Assembly: GCA_004296815.1 (NCBI GenBank)
Contig: SCVT01000100.1
Coordinates: 1-16,491, forward strand
DNA length: 16,491 nucleotides
DNA from: Reyranella sp.
GTDB lineage: Bacteria; Pseudomonadota; Alphaproteobacteria; Reyranellales; Reyranellaceae
Direction: 5' to 3'
Made by a program: the position numbers and the translations under genes. The notes beneath the pieces are model-generated. The model saw only the letters and a program-made list of their open reading frames with translations. It searched no databases and was not told the DNA's origin. Below, piece after piece: positions 1 to 8,608 of the stretch. The first letter of the stretch is position 1. The number at the start of each line of letters is the position of its first letter.

Positions 1-13
1 GCTCTTCCGATCT
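1..13 (+). other. Illumina adapter remnant at contig end
   Basis: The first 13 bases, GCTCTTCCGATCT, are identical to the 3' end of the standard Illumina TruSeq adapter. The position exactly at the start of the sequence, followed directly by ordinary genomic sequence, makes untrimmed adapter far more likely than chance. Any protein read through this point gains false residues (Asp-Arg-Lys-Ser on the minus strand). Confidence 0.93.
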
Positions 14-75
14 AGCGCCGGCACCAGCAACAGGGCGACAAATGCGGCGAACGTCGCCGCGCGAACGGATAACAT
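14..75 (-). CDS. N-terminal fragment of a secreted protein (truncated by contig end)
   Basis: An ATG at 75 (minus strand) is preceded by a strong ribosome binding site, GGGGAGAG, about 4-10 bases upstream. The roughly 21 codons before the adapter encode a typical signal-peptide start: Met-Leu-Ser-Val-Arg followed by a hydrophobic Ala/Val/Leu/Phe run ending near Val-Pro-Ala-Leu. Nothing of the mature protein is present, so no function can be given. It lies downstream of the DUF2946-like gene on the same strand, 61 bases away, with a hairpin between them. Genes next to DUF2946 proteins are often copper chaperones or TonB-dependent receptors, but that is family context only. Confidence 0.6.
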
Positions 76-102
76 GAACTCTCCCCACGAATGACGAACG
101 AA

Positions 103-126
103 CGCGACGCCCTTGGGTGCGTCGCG
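103..126 (-). terminator. Weak hairpin terminator after the DUF2946-like gene
   Basis: A perfect 8-base inverted repeat (CGCGACGC at 103-110, GCGTCGCG at 119-126) with an 8-base loop starts 11 bases beyond the stop codon of the minus-strand gene at 137-526. On that strand it is followed by TTCGTTCG, which is only moderately T-rich, so it may be a weak or partial terminator before the next gene (start at 75). Confidence 0.4.
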
Positions 127-136
127 GCTTCAGCTG

Positions 137-526
137 TCAGACGTGGGAGGGTGGGCCGCGCGGCCGGTGTGGCCCGTCGCGGATGCCGACGGGCGTAAGG
201 ATGTCGAGGTCGGCCGCGAAGACGAGGCTCGTGGCGACGAGCTCGACCGTGACGAAAGCCGGCGAGGGCTCGGCCAGGACAGGTGCATGGGCAAGGCCCA
301 GGCAGCACTCGTGGACCTTGTTCGACGCCGGGACCGGGGCCGGCGTGCCGTCCTCCTGTGTCGGCGGCAGGCAGAAGACGCCCCAGAGCGCGGCCGCGGC
401 CTGCGGACCGCCGTCGCGCATCATCGCGGCGTGAGCGAGCGGCTGCAGGAAATTGAGCGTGATCGCAAACAGCGCCGCGGCGAAAGCCGCCGCGCGCCAG
501 CCCTGGTCGGGTCGTCTGCGATCCAT
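137..526 (-). CDS. DUF2946-like small Cys-containing protein
   Basis: A 129-residue protein if started at the ATG at 526. A longer start at 574 adds 16 residues, but neither start has a clear ribosome binding site. Residues about 11-34 form a hydrophobic segment ending His-Ala-Ala, consistent with a signal peptide or single membrane anchor. The central part has Cys52 and a His-Glu-Cys-Cys motif at 72-75 followed by Leu-Gly-Leu-Ala-His. The tail is rich in Pro, Arg and Gly. This layout (N-terminal hydrophobic segment, scattered Cys/His, RGPP-like C-terminus) resembles alphaproteobacterial DUF2946 proteins, which have no established function and are often found near copper or TonB genes. The family assignment is from pattern recognition and is moderate. 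Codon bias and conserved-looking Cys/His support it as a real gene. Confidence 0.6.
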   Translation of the reverse strand: MDRRRPDQGWRAAAFAAALFAITLNFLQPLAHAAMMRDGGPQAAAALWGVFCLPPTQEDGTPAPVPASNKVHECCLGLAHAPVLAEPSPAFVTVELVATSLVFAADLDILTPVGIRDGPHRPRGPPSHV

Positions 527-660
527 GGCCAATTCTACGGGCCCGGGGCGTGCCGCCTCAAGCGGCGATGTCATTCAAAGTGTCGCATCGCGGCGGCGAA
601 GCGACTATGGTCGCCGCCGTTTTCACGAGTGAGGAGCTTCGAGCGATGGGAAGGAACGAC
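527..660. promoter_or_regulatory. Divergent intergenic region with terminator-like leader hairpin
   Basis: This 134-base gap separates the minus-strand DUF2946-like gene from the plus-strand DoxX gene and should hold both promoters, though I could not pick convincing -35/-10 boxes. It contains a perfect 9-base inverted repeat, CGGCGGCGA at 591-599 and TCGCCGCCG at 611-619, with an 11-base loop, immediately followed by TTTT at 620-623. On the plus strand this looks like an intrinsic terminator in the leader of the DoxX gene. A competing 5-base pairing, GTCGC at 582-586 with GCGAC at 601-605, overlaps its loop. Purine-rich stretches GAGGAG (631-636) and GGGAAGGAA (648-656) precede the candidate starts at 646 and 661. 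Confidence 0.4.
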
Positions 661-1074
661 ATGCCGCGTGCGATCGCCAACATCCTGGACAGCGGCGCCT
701 TCTGGTTCGTAGCGCGCCTGGTGTTGACCTTCGTGTTCTGGGGCGCCGCCCTCGGCAAGATCGCCGACTTCCCTGGCAGCGTCGCCGAGCTCTCGGCGCT
801 CAGGATCGAGCCGGCGAAGCTGATGGCCGTCTTCCTGATCGTGACCCTGCTCGTGGGCTCGCTGATGATCCTGCTCGATCGCTGGCTGTGGCTGGGCTGC
901 GGCATCCTGAGCGGCTTCCTCGTGGTCGCCATCGTGCTCGCTCATCACTTCTGGACGATGCAGGACCCCGATCGGACGATCCACTTCCGCGTCGCCACCG
1001 AGCATGTCTCGTTGATCGGCGGCTTCATGGCGCTGGCGATCGCCGGCCGTCTGCGCGACCTGCGACGGCGCTGA
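661..1074 (+). CDS. DoxX family membrane protein
   Basis: A 137-residue inner-membrane protein with four hydrophobic segments: about residues 13-30, 52-70, 73-97 and 115-130. The first segment carries the DoxX-type signature Phe-Trp-Gly-Ala-Ala-Leu-Gly-Lys-Ile-Ala-Asp-Phe. The size matches the DoxX/YphA family. Members are linked to thiol or sulfur redox and oxidative stress, but the exact activity is not defined, so none is claimed here. I chose the ATG at 661 because GGGAAGGA lies 5-12 bases upstream. An in-frame ATG at 646 with GAGGAG upstream is almost as good and would add five residues. The gene ends four bases from the stop codon of the convergent NUDIX gene, with no visible terminator between them. 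Confidence 0.82.
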   Translation: MPRAIANILDSGAFWFVARLVLTFVFWGAALGKIADFPGSVAELSALRIEPAKLMAVFLIVTLLVGSLMILLDRWLWLGCGILSGFLVVAIVLAHHFWTMQDPDRTIHFRVATEHVSLIGGFMALAIAGRLRDLRRR

Positions 1075-1078
1075 GGCC

Positions 1079-1675
1079 TCAGTCGAGCAGGGCAGCCAGC
1101 CGCTTGTCGCGCGTACGGCGCGCGTAGGCGTGCAGCAGCCACATCGCGCCGCCCTGGAAGCCATGCAGCACGCGCCGCCCGTCGCGCGCCTCCTCGAGGA
1201 AGCGGGCGAGCGGGACCTCGTGCGTGAGGATGACCTCGCCGTCGTCGAGGTGCGGCTCGGCGACCTTGCGGGCATCGAGTGCCAGGAAGCAGTGCACGGA
1301 ATTGTCGAGGCGCGGCGCGTTGGCGAGGAAGCTGCCCAGCGGCTGCCAGTCCTCGGCCGCGAAGCCGGTCTCCTCGCGCAGCTCGCGCTTCATCGCCGCC
1401 ATCGGTTCCTCGGGCGTGTCGTGGATGCCGCTCGGCAGCTCGACCACCACGCGGCGCCCGCCATGGCGATATTCCTCGACCAGGACGATGTTGCCGTCGT
1501 GCGTGAGGGCGATGCAGGTCACCCAGTCGGGCTGCTCGATGACGTGGAATGGCGTGAGCACGCGGCCATTGGGGAGCTCCACCGTGTCGGAGCGCAGCGC
1601 CAGCCAGCGGTCGCGATAGGGATACTTCGACTCGAGCACCTTCCACGGCGCAACGGCCTTGCCTTCCTTCGACAT
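1079..1675 (-). CDS. NUDIX hydrolase (ADP-ribose pyrophosphatase-like)
   Basis: A 198-residue protein with a complete NUDIX box at residues 83-105: Gly83, five residues, Glu89, seven residues, then Arg-Glu-Leu-Arg-Glu-Glu-Thr-Gly-Phe. This matches the consensus at every fixed position, so a metal-dependent pyrophosphohydrolase is expected. The preceding Glu-Tyr-Arg-His and Glu-Leu-Pro-Ser-Gly resemble the ADP-ribose pyrophosphatase (NudF-like) branch, which cleaves ADP-ribose to AMP and ribose 5-phosphate. The true substrate cannot be fixed from sequence. There is no signal peptide, so it is cytosolic. The start ATG overlaps the stop of the upstream SDR gene (TGATG), pointing to translational coupling. 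It is the last gene of the minus-strand unit with sugE and the SDR. Confidence 0.92.
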   Translation of the reverse strand: MSKEGKAVAPWKVLESKYPYRDRWLALRSDTVELPNGRVLTPFHVIEQPDWVTCIALTHDGNIVLVEEYRHGGRRVVVELPSGIHDTPEEPMAAMKRELREETGFAAEDWQPLGSFLANAPRLDNSVHCFLALDARKVAEPHLDDGEVILTHEVPLARFLEEARDGRRVLHGFQGGAMWLLHAYARRTRDKRLAALLD

Positions 1676-2439
1676 CAGACTGCCGTCCAGCCGCCGTCGA
1701 CCACGAGCTCGGCGCCGGTGACGTAGGACGATTCGTCGGAGGCCAGGAACAGGATCGCGTTGGCGACCTCGTCGACCTCGCCGGCGCGGCCGAGCGGCAC
1801 GCCCTTCAGGGTCTTGGCGCGCTGCACCGGATCGGCAGTGCGGCCCGAGGTGCGCATCGGCGGCATCAGGCCGGGATGCACCGAGTTCACGCGGATGTTC
1901 TCCTTGCCGTGCTGTGCGGCACCCGCTTTGGTCATGAGCCGCACCGCGCCCTTGGAGGCGTTGTAGCCGACATGAATATAGGCCTGGCCGACGAGGCCGG
2001 AGATCGAGGAGAGGTTGATGACCGATCCCGGCCGGCCGGTCTTGCGCATCGCGGCGATGCCGTACTTCATGCCGAGGAAGACGCCGGTCGAGTTGATGTC
2101 CATCAATTTGTGCCAGAGCGCGGTGTCGTAGAGATCCTCGGCCGCCGATCCCGAGATGCCGGCATTGTTGACCAGCACGTCGAGGCCGCCATGGGCGGCG
2201 ACCGTCTTGTCGACCGCCGCCTGCCACTCGGCTTCCTTCGTGACGTCGAGATGGACGTAGCCCGCTGTGCCGCCGGCCTTCTTTATCTCCGCGACGACGG
2301 CCTCGCCCTCGGCGTCCAGCACATCGGCGACCATCACGGCCTTGGCGCCCTCGCGGGCGAACAGGCGGGCCGTCGCCGCCCCCATGCCGCCCGCCGCGCC
2401 GGTGACCAGCGCGACCTTGCCCTTCATACGCGTGCCCAT
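1675..2439 (-). CDS. SDR family NAD(P)-dependent oxidoreductase
   Basis: A 254-residue classical short-chain dehydrogenase. The cofactor motif Thr-Gly-Ala-Ala-Gly-Gly-Met-Gly is at 13-20. Asp38 at the end of beta-strand 2 favours NAD over NADP. The NNAG motif is at 90-93, and the catalytic set Asn115, Ser144, Tyr158 and Lys162 (Tyr-Asn-Ala-Ser-Lys) is intact. The C-terminus ends in the family-typical Val-Asp-Gly-Gly-Trp. It should oxidise a secondary alcohol or reduce a ketone. The substrate is unknown, and labels such as glucose or cyclopentanol dehydrogenase would be over-precise. The start at 2439 has AGGAGG 9 bases upstream. A second Met at residue 5 is the usual position of family starts. 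It sits 19 bases after sugE and overlaps the NUDIX start by one base. Confidence 0.94.
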   Translation of the reverse strand: MGTRMKGKVALVTGAAGGMGAATARLFAREGAKAVMVADVLDAEGEAVVAEIKKAGGTAGYVHLDVTKEAEWQAAVDKTVAAHGGLDVLVNNAGISGSAAEDLYDTALWHKLMDINSTGVFLGMKYGIAAMRKTGRPGSVINLSSISGLVGQAYIHVGYNASKGAVRLMTKAGAAQHGKENIRVNSVHPGLMPPMRTSGRTADPVQRAKTLKGVPLGRAGEVDEVANAILFLASDESSYVTGAELVVDGGWTAV

Positions 2440-2458
2440 ACTTCTTTTCCTCCTGCCC

Positions 2459-2776
2459 CTAGGCCAGCTTGAGGCCGATGATGCCGGCCACGATCAGGCC
2501 GATCGAAGCAATGCGCAGGGCCGATGAGGAATCGCCGAAGGCCAGGATGCCGACGGTGAAGGCGCCGACCGCGCCGATGCCGGTCCAGACGGCATAGGCC
2601 GTGCCCATCGGGATGGTGCGCTGTGCCCACAAAAGCAGCGCGCCGCTCGCTGCCATGGCAACGATGGCGAAGACGATCCACCACGGACGGGCACCCTCTT
2701 CGGTCCAGCCGAGCTTGAGGCCGACCGGCCAGCCGATCTCGCAGATTCCCGCCAGAACCAGATAAATCCAAGCCAT
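2459..2776 (-). CDS. sugE: SugE/Gdx-type small multidrug resistance transporter
   Basis: A 105-residue protein with four membrane helices, the usual SMR size. It has the essential Glu13 in helix 1 (Gly-Ile-Cys-Glu-Ile-Gly-Trp-Pro-Val-Gly-Leu-Lys) and the SugE/Gdx signature Pro-x-Gly-Thr-Ala-Tyr-Ala-Val-Trp-Thr-Gly-Ile-Gly at 56-68. It ends Ile-Ile-Gly-Leu-Lys-Leu. Characterised members with this signature export guanidinium in exchange for protons and act as dual-topology homodimers. Some also export quaternary ammonium compounds. The start at 2776 has AGGGGAGAG upstream. I saw no guanidine riboswitch (ykkC-I, II or III pattern) in the 133-base leader, which is the usual companion, so the guanidinium role is inferred from family only. 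It is the first gene of the sugE-SDR-NUDIX unit. Confidence 0.9.
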   Translation of the reverse strand: MAWIYLVLAGICEIGWPVGLKLGWTEEGARPWWIVFAIVAMAASGALLLWAQRTIPMGTAYAVWTGIGAVGAFTVGILAFGDSSSALRIASIGLIVAGIIGLKLA

Positions 2777-2841
2777 GTTGTCTCTCCCCTAGGGCCGCGA
2801 CGTCGTTGACGGCGGCTTCACAGCCTGTAACCATCTGAGGA

Positions 2842-2857
2842 TTGCACGCATCTTGCA
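2842..2857 (+). promoter_or_regulatory. Near-consensus sigma-54 promoter element
   Basis: TTGCACG at 2842-2848, four bases, then TTGCA at 2853-2857. The sigma-54 consensus is TGGCACG-N4-TTGCA. Spacing between the -24 and -12 elements is exactly right and 11 of 12 fixed bases match. The one mismatch (T for G) falls on a normally conserved -24 G, which weakens the case. It lies 52 bases before the start of the peptide-binding protein, a plausible leader length. An enhancer-binding protein would be needed. No clear sigma-70 promoter was found here, apart from an isolated TATACT on the opposite strand (2858-2863) that could serve sugE. Confidence 0.4.
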
Positions 2858-2909
2858 GTATAGCGAGGGCGTGGCCGGGGAAGGGCATCCAAGAGTTGGG
2901 AGTGTTAAG

Positions 2910-4700
2910 ATGAACGAACGTGAACTGCGCGGCCTCATCGGTAAGGTGAAGGCCGGCAAGCTGTCGCGACGTGGGTTCGTGCAGCGCATGATGGCGGTGG
3001 GCATCGCCGCGCCGATCTCGGCGCAGCTCCTCGTCGCCTCGGGCGTCGCGATGGCGCAGAGCCCGTCGACCTACAAGCCGACCAAGCGCGGCGGCGGCGG
3101 CCCGCTCAAGGTCCTGTGGTGGCAGGGCCCGACGCTTCTCAATCCGCATTTCGCCGTCGGCACCAAGGACCAGGACGGCTCGCGCCTGTTCTACGAGCCG
3201 CTCGCGGCCTGGGACAATGACGGCAACCTGCAGCCCAAGCTCGCGGCCGTTATCCCGACCAAGGAGAACGGCGGCATCGCGGCCGACGGCAAGTCGGTGA
3301 CGTGGAAGCTGAAGCAGGGCGTCACCTGGCACGACGGCAAGCCGTTCACCGCCGACGACGCCGTCTTCAACTGGGAATATGCCAAGGATCCGGCGACCGC
3401 CGCGGTCACCATCGGCTCGTACCAGGACGTCGTGGTCGAGAAGGTCGACCAGTACACGATCGTCGTGAAGTTCGCGAAGCCGACGCCGTTCTGGGCCGAC
3501 GCCTTCGTCGGCACGCGCGGCATGCAGATCCCCAAGCACCTGTTTGCGGACTTCATCGGTGCCAAGTCGCGCGACGCACCCACCAACCTGAAGCCGGTCG
3601 GCACCGGCCCCTACATGTTCAAGGACTTCAAGCCGGGCGACCTGGTGACGGGCGTCATCAACCCGAACTACCACCAGGCCAACAAGCCGTTCTTCGATTC
3701 GATCGAGATGAAGGGCGGCGGCGACGCCGTCTCGGCGGCGCGCGCCGTGCTGCAGACCGGCGAGTTCGACTTCGCCTGGAACATGCAGGTCGAGGACGAG
3801 ATCCTGAGCCGCCTGGAGAAGGGCGGTAAGGGCCGCGTGCAGGTCACGCCGGGCGGCAACATCGAGCACATCCAGTTCAACACCACGGATCCCTGGACCG
3901 AGGTCGACGGCGAGCGCTCGAGCATCAAGACCAAGCATCCGACGCTCAGCGATCCCGCCGTGCGCAAGGCAATCGCGCTGATCGTCGACAACAAGTCGAT
4001 CGAGCAGCACATCTATGGCCGCACCGGCCCGGCGACGCGCGACTTCCTCAACAACCCGTCGCGTTTCCGCTCGAAGGACAACCCGGTCGAGTTCAACGTC
4101 GACAAGGCGAACGAGATCCTCGACAAGGCCGGCTGGGCCAAGGGTGCCGACGGCATCCGCGCCAAGGACGGCAAGAAGCTCAAGTTCGTCTACCAGACCT
4201 CGATCAACCAGCCGCGCCAGAAGACCCAGGCCATCGTCAAGCAGTCGGCCCAGAAAGCCGGCATCGACATGGAGCTGAAGTCGGTGACGGCCTCGGTGTT
4301 CTTCTCGTCCGACGTGGCCAACCCGGACACCTACACCAAGTTCTACTGCGACCTTCAGATGTACACGACGACCATGTCGCAGCCCGATCCGCAGGTGTTC
4401 ATGAACCAGTTCACCTCGTGGGAAGTCGCCACGAAGGACAACAAGTGGCAGGGCCGCAACATCACGCGCTGGCGCAACGAGGAGTACGACAAGATCTTCC
4501 GTGCCTCCGAGTCGGAGCTCGATCCGGTCAAGCGCACGGCCATGTACATCAAGATGAACGACATGGCGGTTCAGGATCTCGCCGTGATGGGCGTCGTGCA
4601 GCGCCCGACGGTGTCGGCGCTGGCCAGCAAGCTCAACGCCAACATCAGCGGCTGGGACAACAACACCTCGGACCTCAGCGACTGGTTCAAGGACGCCTAA
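2910..4700 (+). CDS. Tat-exported ABC transporter substrate-binding protein (family 5)
   Basis: A 596-residue periplasmic binding protein for an oligopeptide-type ABC importer. The N-terminus has a twin-arginine signal, Ser19-Arg-Arg-Gly-Phe-Val24, then a hydrophobic stretch and a likely cleavage after Ala-Met-Ala at about residue 49. The mature part has the SBP_bac_5 layout: an early Leu-Asn-Pro-His segment, the Trp-His-Asp-Gly-Lys-Pro-Phe-Thr-Ala-Asp-Asp-Ala motif near residue 140, and Pro-Val-Gly-Thr-Gly-Pro-Tyr near 230. Family members bind peptides, opines, nickel complexes or sugars, so the ligand is open. It is somewhat longer than DppA-type proteins (about 500-540). The start at 2910 was chosen over upstream codons because GGGAG lies seven bases before it and the Tat signal follows. 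A strong terminator follows the gene, before the permeases. Confidence 0.94.
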   Translation: MNERELRGLIGKVKAGKLSRRGFVQRMMAVGIAAPISAQLLVASGVAMAQSPSTYKPTKRGGGGPLKVLWWQGPTLLNPHFAVGTKDQDGSRLFYEPLAAWDNDGNLQPKLAAVIPTKENGGIAADGKSVTWKLKQGVTWHDGKPFTADDAVFNWEYAKDPATAAVTIGSYQDVVVEKVDQYTIVVKFAKPTPFWADAFVGTRGMQIPKHLFADFIGAKSRDAPTNLKPVGTGPYMFKDFKPGDLVTGVINPNYHQANKPFFDSIEMKGGGDAVSAARAVLQTGEFDFAWNMQVEDEILSRLEKGGKGRVQVTPGGNIEHIQFNTTDPWTEVDGERSSIKTKHPTLSDPAVRKAIALIVDNKSIEQHIYGRTGPATRDFLNNPSRFRSKDNPVEFNVDKANEILDKAGWAKGADGIRAKDGKKLKFVYQTSINQPRQKTQAIVKQSAQKAGIDMELKSVTASVFFSSDVANPDTYTKFYCDLQMYTTTMSQPDPQVFMNQFTSWEVATKDNKWQGRNITRWRNEEYDKIFRASESELDPVKRTAMYIKMNDMAVQDLAVMGVVQRPTVSALASKLNANISGWDNNTSDLSDWFKDA

Positions 4701-4709
4701 GTCCAGAAC

Positions 4710-4746
4710 GCCCTTCCCGCCGTCCAGGCGGGGAGGGCTTTTCTTT
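4710..4746 (+). terminator. Intrinsic terminator inside the ABC operon
   Basis: A 12-base-pair GC-rich stem (4710-4721 with 4727-4738, one G-T wobble), a five-base loop and a TTTTCTTT tract at 4739-4746. It starts nine bases after the stop codon of the binding-protein gene and lies before the first permease. Partial termination here would give more binding-protein mRNA than permease/ATPase mRNA, a common arrangement for ABC importers. Alternatively the downstream genes have their own promoter, but only 13 bases separate the tract from the permease start. Confidence 0.88.
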
Positions 4747-4759
4747 ATAGGTCCATGGC

Positions 4760-5722
4760 GTGAGCAGGCAGTACGTAATTCGGAAGCTTCTCATCATGAT
4801 CCCGAGTCTGCTCGGGATCAGCATTGTGCTGTTCTCGCTGCTGGCGATGGCGCCCGGCGATCCGTTCGAGGAGCTGGCGACCAACCCGGCGATTCCGCCG
4901 GAGGTGCGCGCCAACCTGCGCGCCAAGTTCGGCCTCGATGACCCGGTCTGGATGCGCTACTGGCACTGGCTCATCGCCATGATGCAGGGCGACTGGGGCT
5001 TCTCGTTCGTGAGCCGCATGGACGTCAGCACGCTGATCCTGCAGCGCCTGCCGGTGACGCTGGTGGTGATCGGCGCCTCGCAGATCCTGGCCATCGCCGT
5101 GGCGCTCCCGGTGGGCGTGCTGGCCGCGACCCGGCCCTATTCGCTGTTCGACCAGATCGCCAACACCTTCGCCTTCATCGGCTTCTCGCTGCCGACCTTC
5201 TTCACCGGCCTGGTGCTGATCCTGATCTTCTCGATCCAGCTCGACTGGCTGCCCTTCGTCTACCGGGCCGACATCAGTGCGACCGGCTGGGCGTTCTACT
5301 GGGAGCACATCAAGCAGTCGATCATGCCGGTCACCGTGCTCGGCCTCTTCCAGGGCGCGGCGCTGGTGCGCTTCGTGCGCTCCTCGGTGCTCGACGTCAT
5401 CCGGCTCGACTATGTCACCACGGCGCGCTCCAAGGGCATCGGCGAGCGCAAGGTCATCACCAAGCACGTCGTGCGCAACGCCCTGATCCCGGTGGTCACG
5501 CTGGTGGCGCTGCAGATGCCGATCGTGTTCGGCGGCGCCGTCGTCACCGAGCAGATCTTCCGCGTGCCCGGCATCGGCTCGCTGCTGATCTCGGCGATGC
5601 TCGCCAACGACACGCCGGTCGTCATGGGCGTCACTTTCGTATCCGCCTGCCTCGTCGTCCTCTTCAACCTCATTGCAGACATCCTCTATGGCTGGCTCGA
5701 CCCCCGCATCGCTTTCCGCTGA
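4760..5722 (+). CDS. ABC transporter permease (DppB/OppB-like)
   Basis: A 320-residue inner-membrane subunit of the peptide-type importer. It starts with the family-typical Arg-Lys-Leu-Leu-Ile-Met-Ile-Pro-Ser-Leu-Leu-Gly-Ile, has about six membrane helices, and carries the EAA-loop segment Ala-Arg-Ser-Lys-Gly-Ile-Gly-Glu-Arg-Lys near residue 222, followed by Val-Arg-Asn-Ala-Leu-Ile-Pro, which contacts the ATPases. It ends in Gly-Trp-Leu-Asp-Pro-Arg-Ile, as DppB-type proteins do. The start is a GTG with only a weak AGGT upstream. An ATG five bases earlier reads Met-Ala-stop and cannot be the start. The 3' end overlaps the next permease by 35 bases. Confidence 0.93.
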   Translation: MSRQYVIRKLLIMIPSLLGISIVLFSLLAMAPGDPFEELATNPAIPPEVRANLRAKFGLDDPVWMRYWHWLIAMMQGDWGFSFVSRMDVSTLILQRLPVTLVVIGASQILAIAVALPVGVLAATRPYSLFDQIANTFAFIGFSLPTFFTGLVLILIFSIQLDWLPFVYRADISATGWAFYWEHIKQSIMPVTVLGLFQGAALVRFVRSSVLDVIRLDYVTTARSKGIGERKVITKHVVRNALIPVVTLVALQMPIVFGGAVVTEQIFRVPGIGSLLISAMLANDTPVVMGVTFVSACLVVLFNLIADILYGWLDPRIAFR

Positions 5723-6647
5723 GGCGCCCGTCGCCGCGGTGGCCGCTGCTGCGCCTGCGCGCAAGCGGCAGCCATTTTCGCCGTGGCAGGAGGCCTGGCG
5801 CCGGTTCCGCCGCCACAAGATGGCGCTGTTCAGTGGCATCGCGCTGGCGCTGATCGTCGGCGCCGTGTTGCTGGGGCCGCTGCTGTGGCCGGTGCCGATC
5901 AACGAGATCGACTTCACCGCCAAGCTGCAGGGACCGTCGTGGAAGCATCCGCTCGGTACTGACGATCTCGGGCAGGACCTGCTGGCCCGCCTGATCTACG
6001 GCGGCCGCATCTCGATCGCCGTCGGCGTCGCCGCCATGATCGTGGCGATCGTGGTTGGCGTGCTGGTCGGCGCCATCGCCGGCATGGCGAGCGGCCGCGT
6101 CGACGCCGCCCTGATGTGGGTCACCGACCTCTTCCTCTCGCTGCCGCAGCTTCCGCTGCTGCTGCTGGTCATCTACCTGTTCCGCGACTCCGTGAAGGGC
6201 GTGCTGGGCGTCGAGGGCGGTGCCTTCGTCCTGATCGTTGCGGTGATCGGCGGCACGCGCTGGATGTCGGCGGCTCGCCTGGTTCGCGCGCAGTTCCTCA
6301 GCTTGCGCGAGAAAGAGTTCGTCGAGGCGGCCCGGGCGCTCGGTGCCTCGCGGGTTCGCCAGGTCGTGCAGCACATCCTGCCCAATGCGCTGGGTCCGGT
6401 GATCGTCGTCGCCACGATCGACATCGCCGCCGCCATCATCGCCGAATCGACCCTGTCGTTCCTCGGCCTCGGCTTCCCGTCCGACGTGCCGACCTGGGGC
6501 AGCGTGCTGCGCGACGCCAAGGACTATCTCGACATCGCGCCGCACTGGGCGCTGTTTCCCGGCGCGCTGATCTTCATCACCGTGCTGGCCATCAACTTCA
6601 TCGGCGACGGTTTGCGCGACGCGCTCGATCCGCGGCGAGTCCTCTAG
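5688..6647 (+). CDS. ABC transporter permease (DppC/OppC-like)
   Basis: A 319-residue second permease of the importer. An Ala/Pro-rich cytoplasmic N-terminus (residues 1-30) is followed by Trp-Arg-Arg-Phe-Arg-Arg-His-Lys and the first helix. Next come the DppC-typical [11 protein letters not shown] segment, several more helices, and the EAA loop Glu-Ala-Ala-Arg-Ala-Leu-Gly-Ala-Ser with His-Ile-Leu-Pro-Asn. It ends Gly-Leu-Arg-Asp-Ala-Leu-Asp-Pro-Arg, the usual family end. I chose the ATG at 5688; a TTG at 5673 would add five residues. It begins inside the upstream permease gene (35-base overlap), with no good ribosome binding site, so translational coupling is likely. Confidence 0.94.
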   Translation: MAGSTPASLSAEAPVAAVAAAAPARKRQPFSPWQEAWRRFRRHKMALFSGIALALIVGAVLLGPLLWPVPINEIDFTAKLQGPSWKHPLGTDDLGQDLLARLIYGGRISIAVGVAAMIVAIVVGVLVGAIAGMASGRVDAALMWVTDLFLSLPQLPLLLLVIYLFRDSVKGVLGVEGGAFVLIVAVIGGTRWMSAARLVRAQFLSLREKEFVEAARALGASRVRQVVQHILPNALGPVIVVATIDIAAAIIAESTLSFLGLGFPSDVPTWGSVLRDAKDYLDIAPHWALFPGALIFITVLAINFIGDGLRDALDPRRVL

Positions 6648-6659
6648 ACCTGGTGTAGC

Positions 6660-8599
<1,940 letters not shown>

Positions 8600-8608
8600 C
8601 CAAGTAAG

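Noticed and set aside
571..1275. Long minus-strand open frames across the DoxX gene and NUDIX region
   Set aside because: They are antisense shadows of the DoxX and NUDIX genes, with low-complexity composition and no motifs.
2777..2909. Possible guanidine riboswitch before sugE
   Set aside because: I looked for the ykkC-I core, the paired ACGR loops of class II and the class III pseudoknot on the minus strand and recognised none. A covariance-model search would be decisive.
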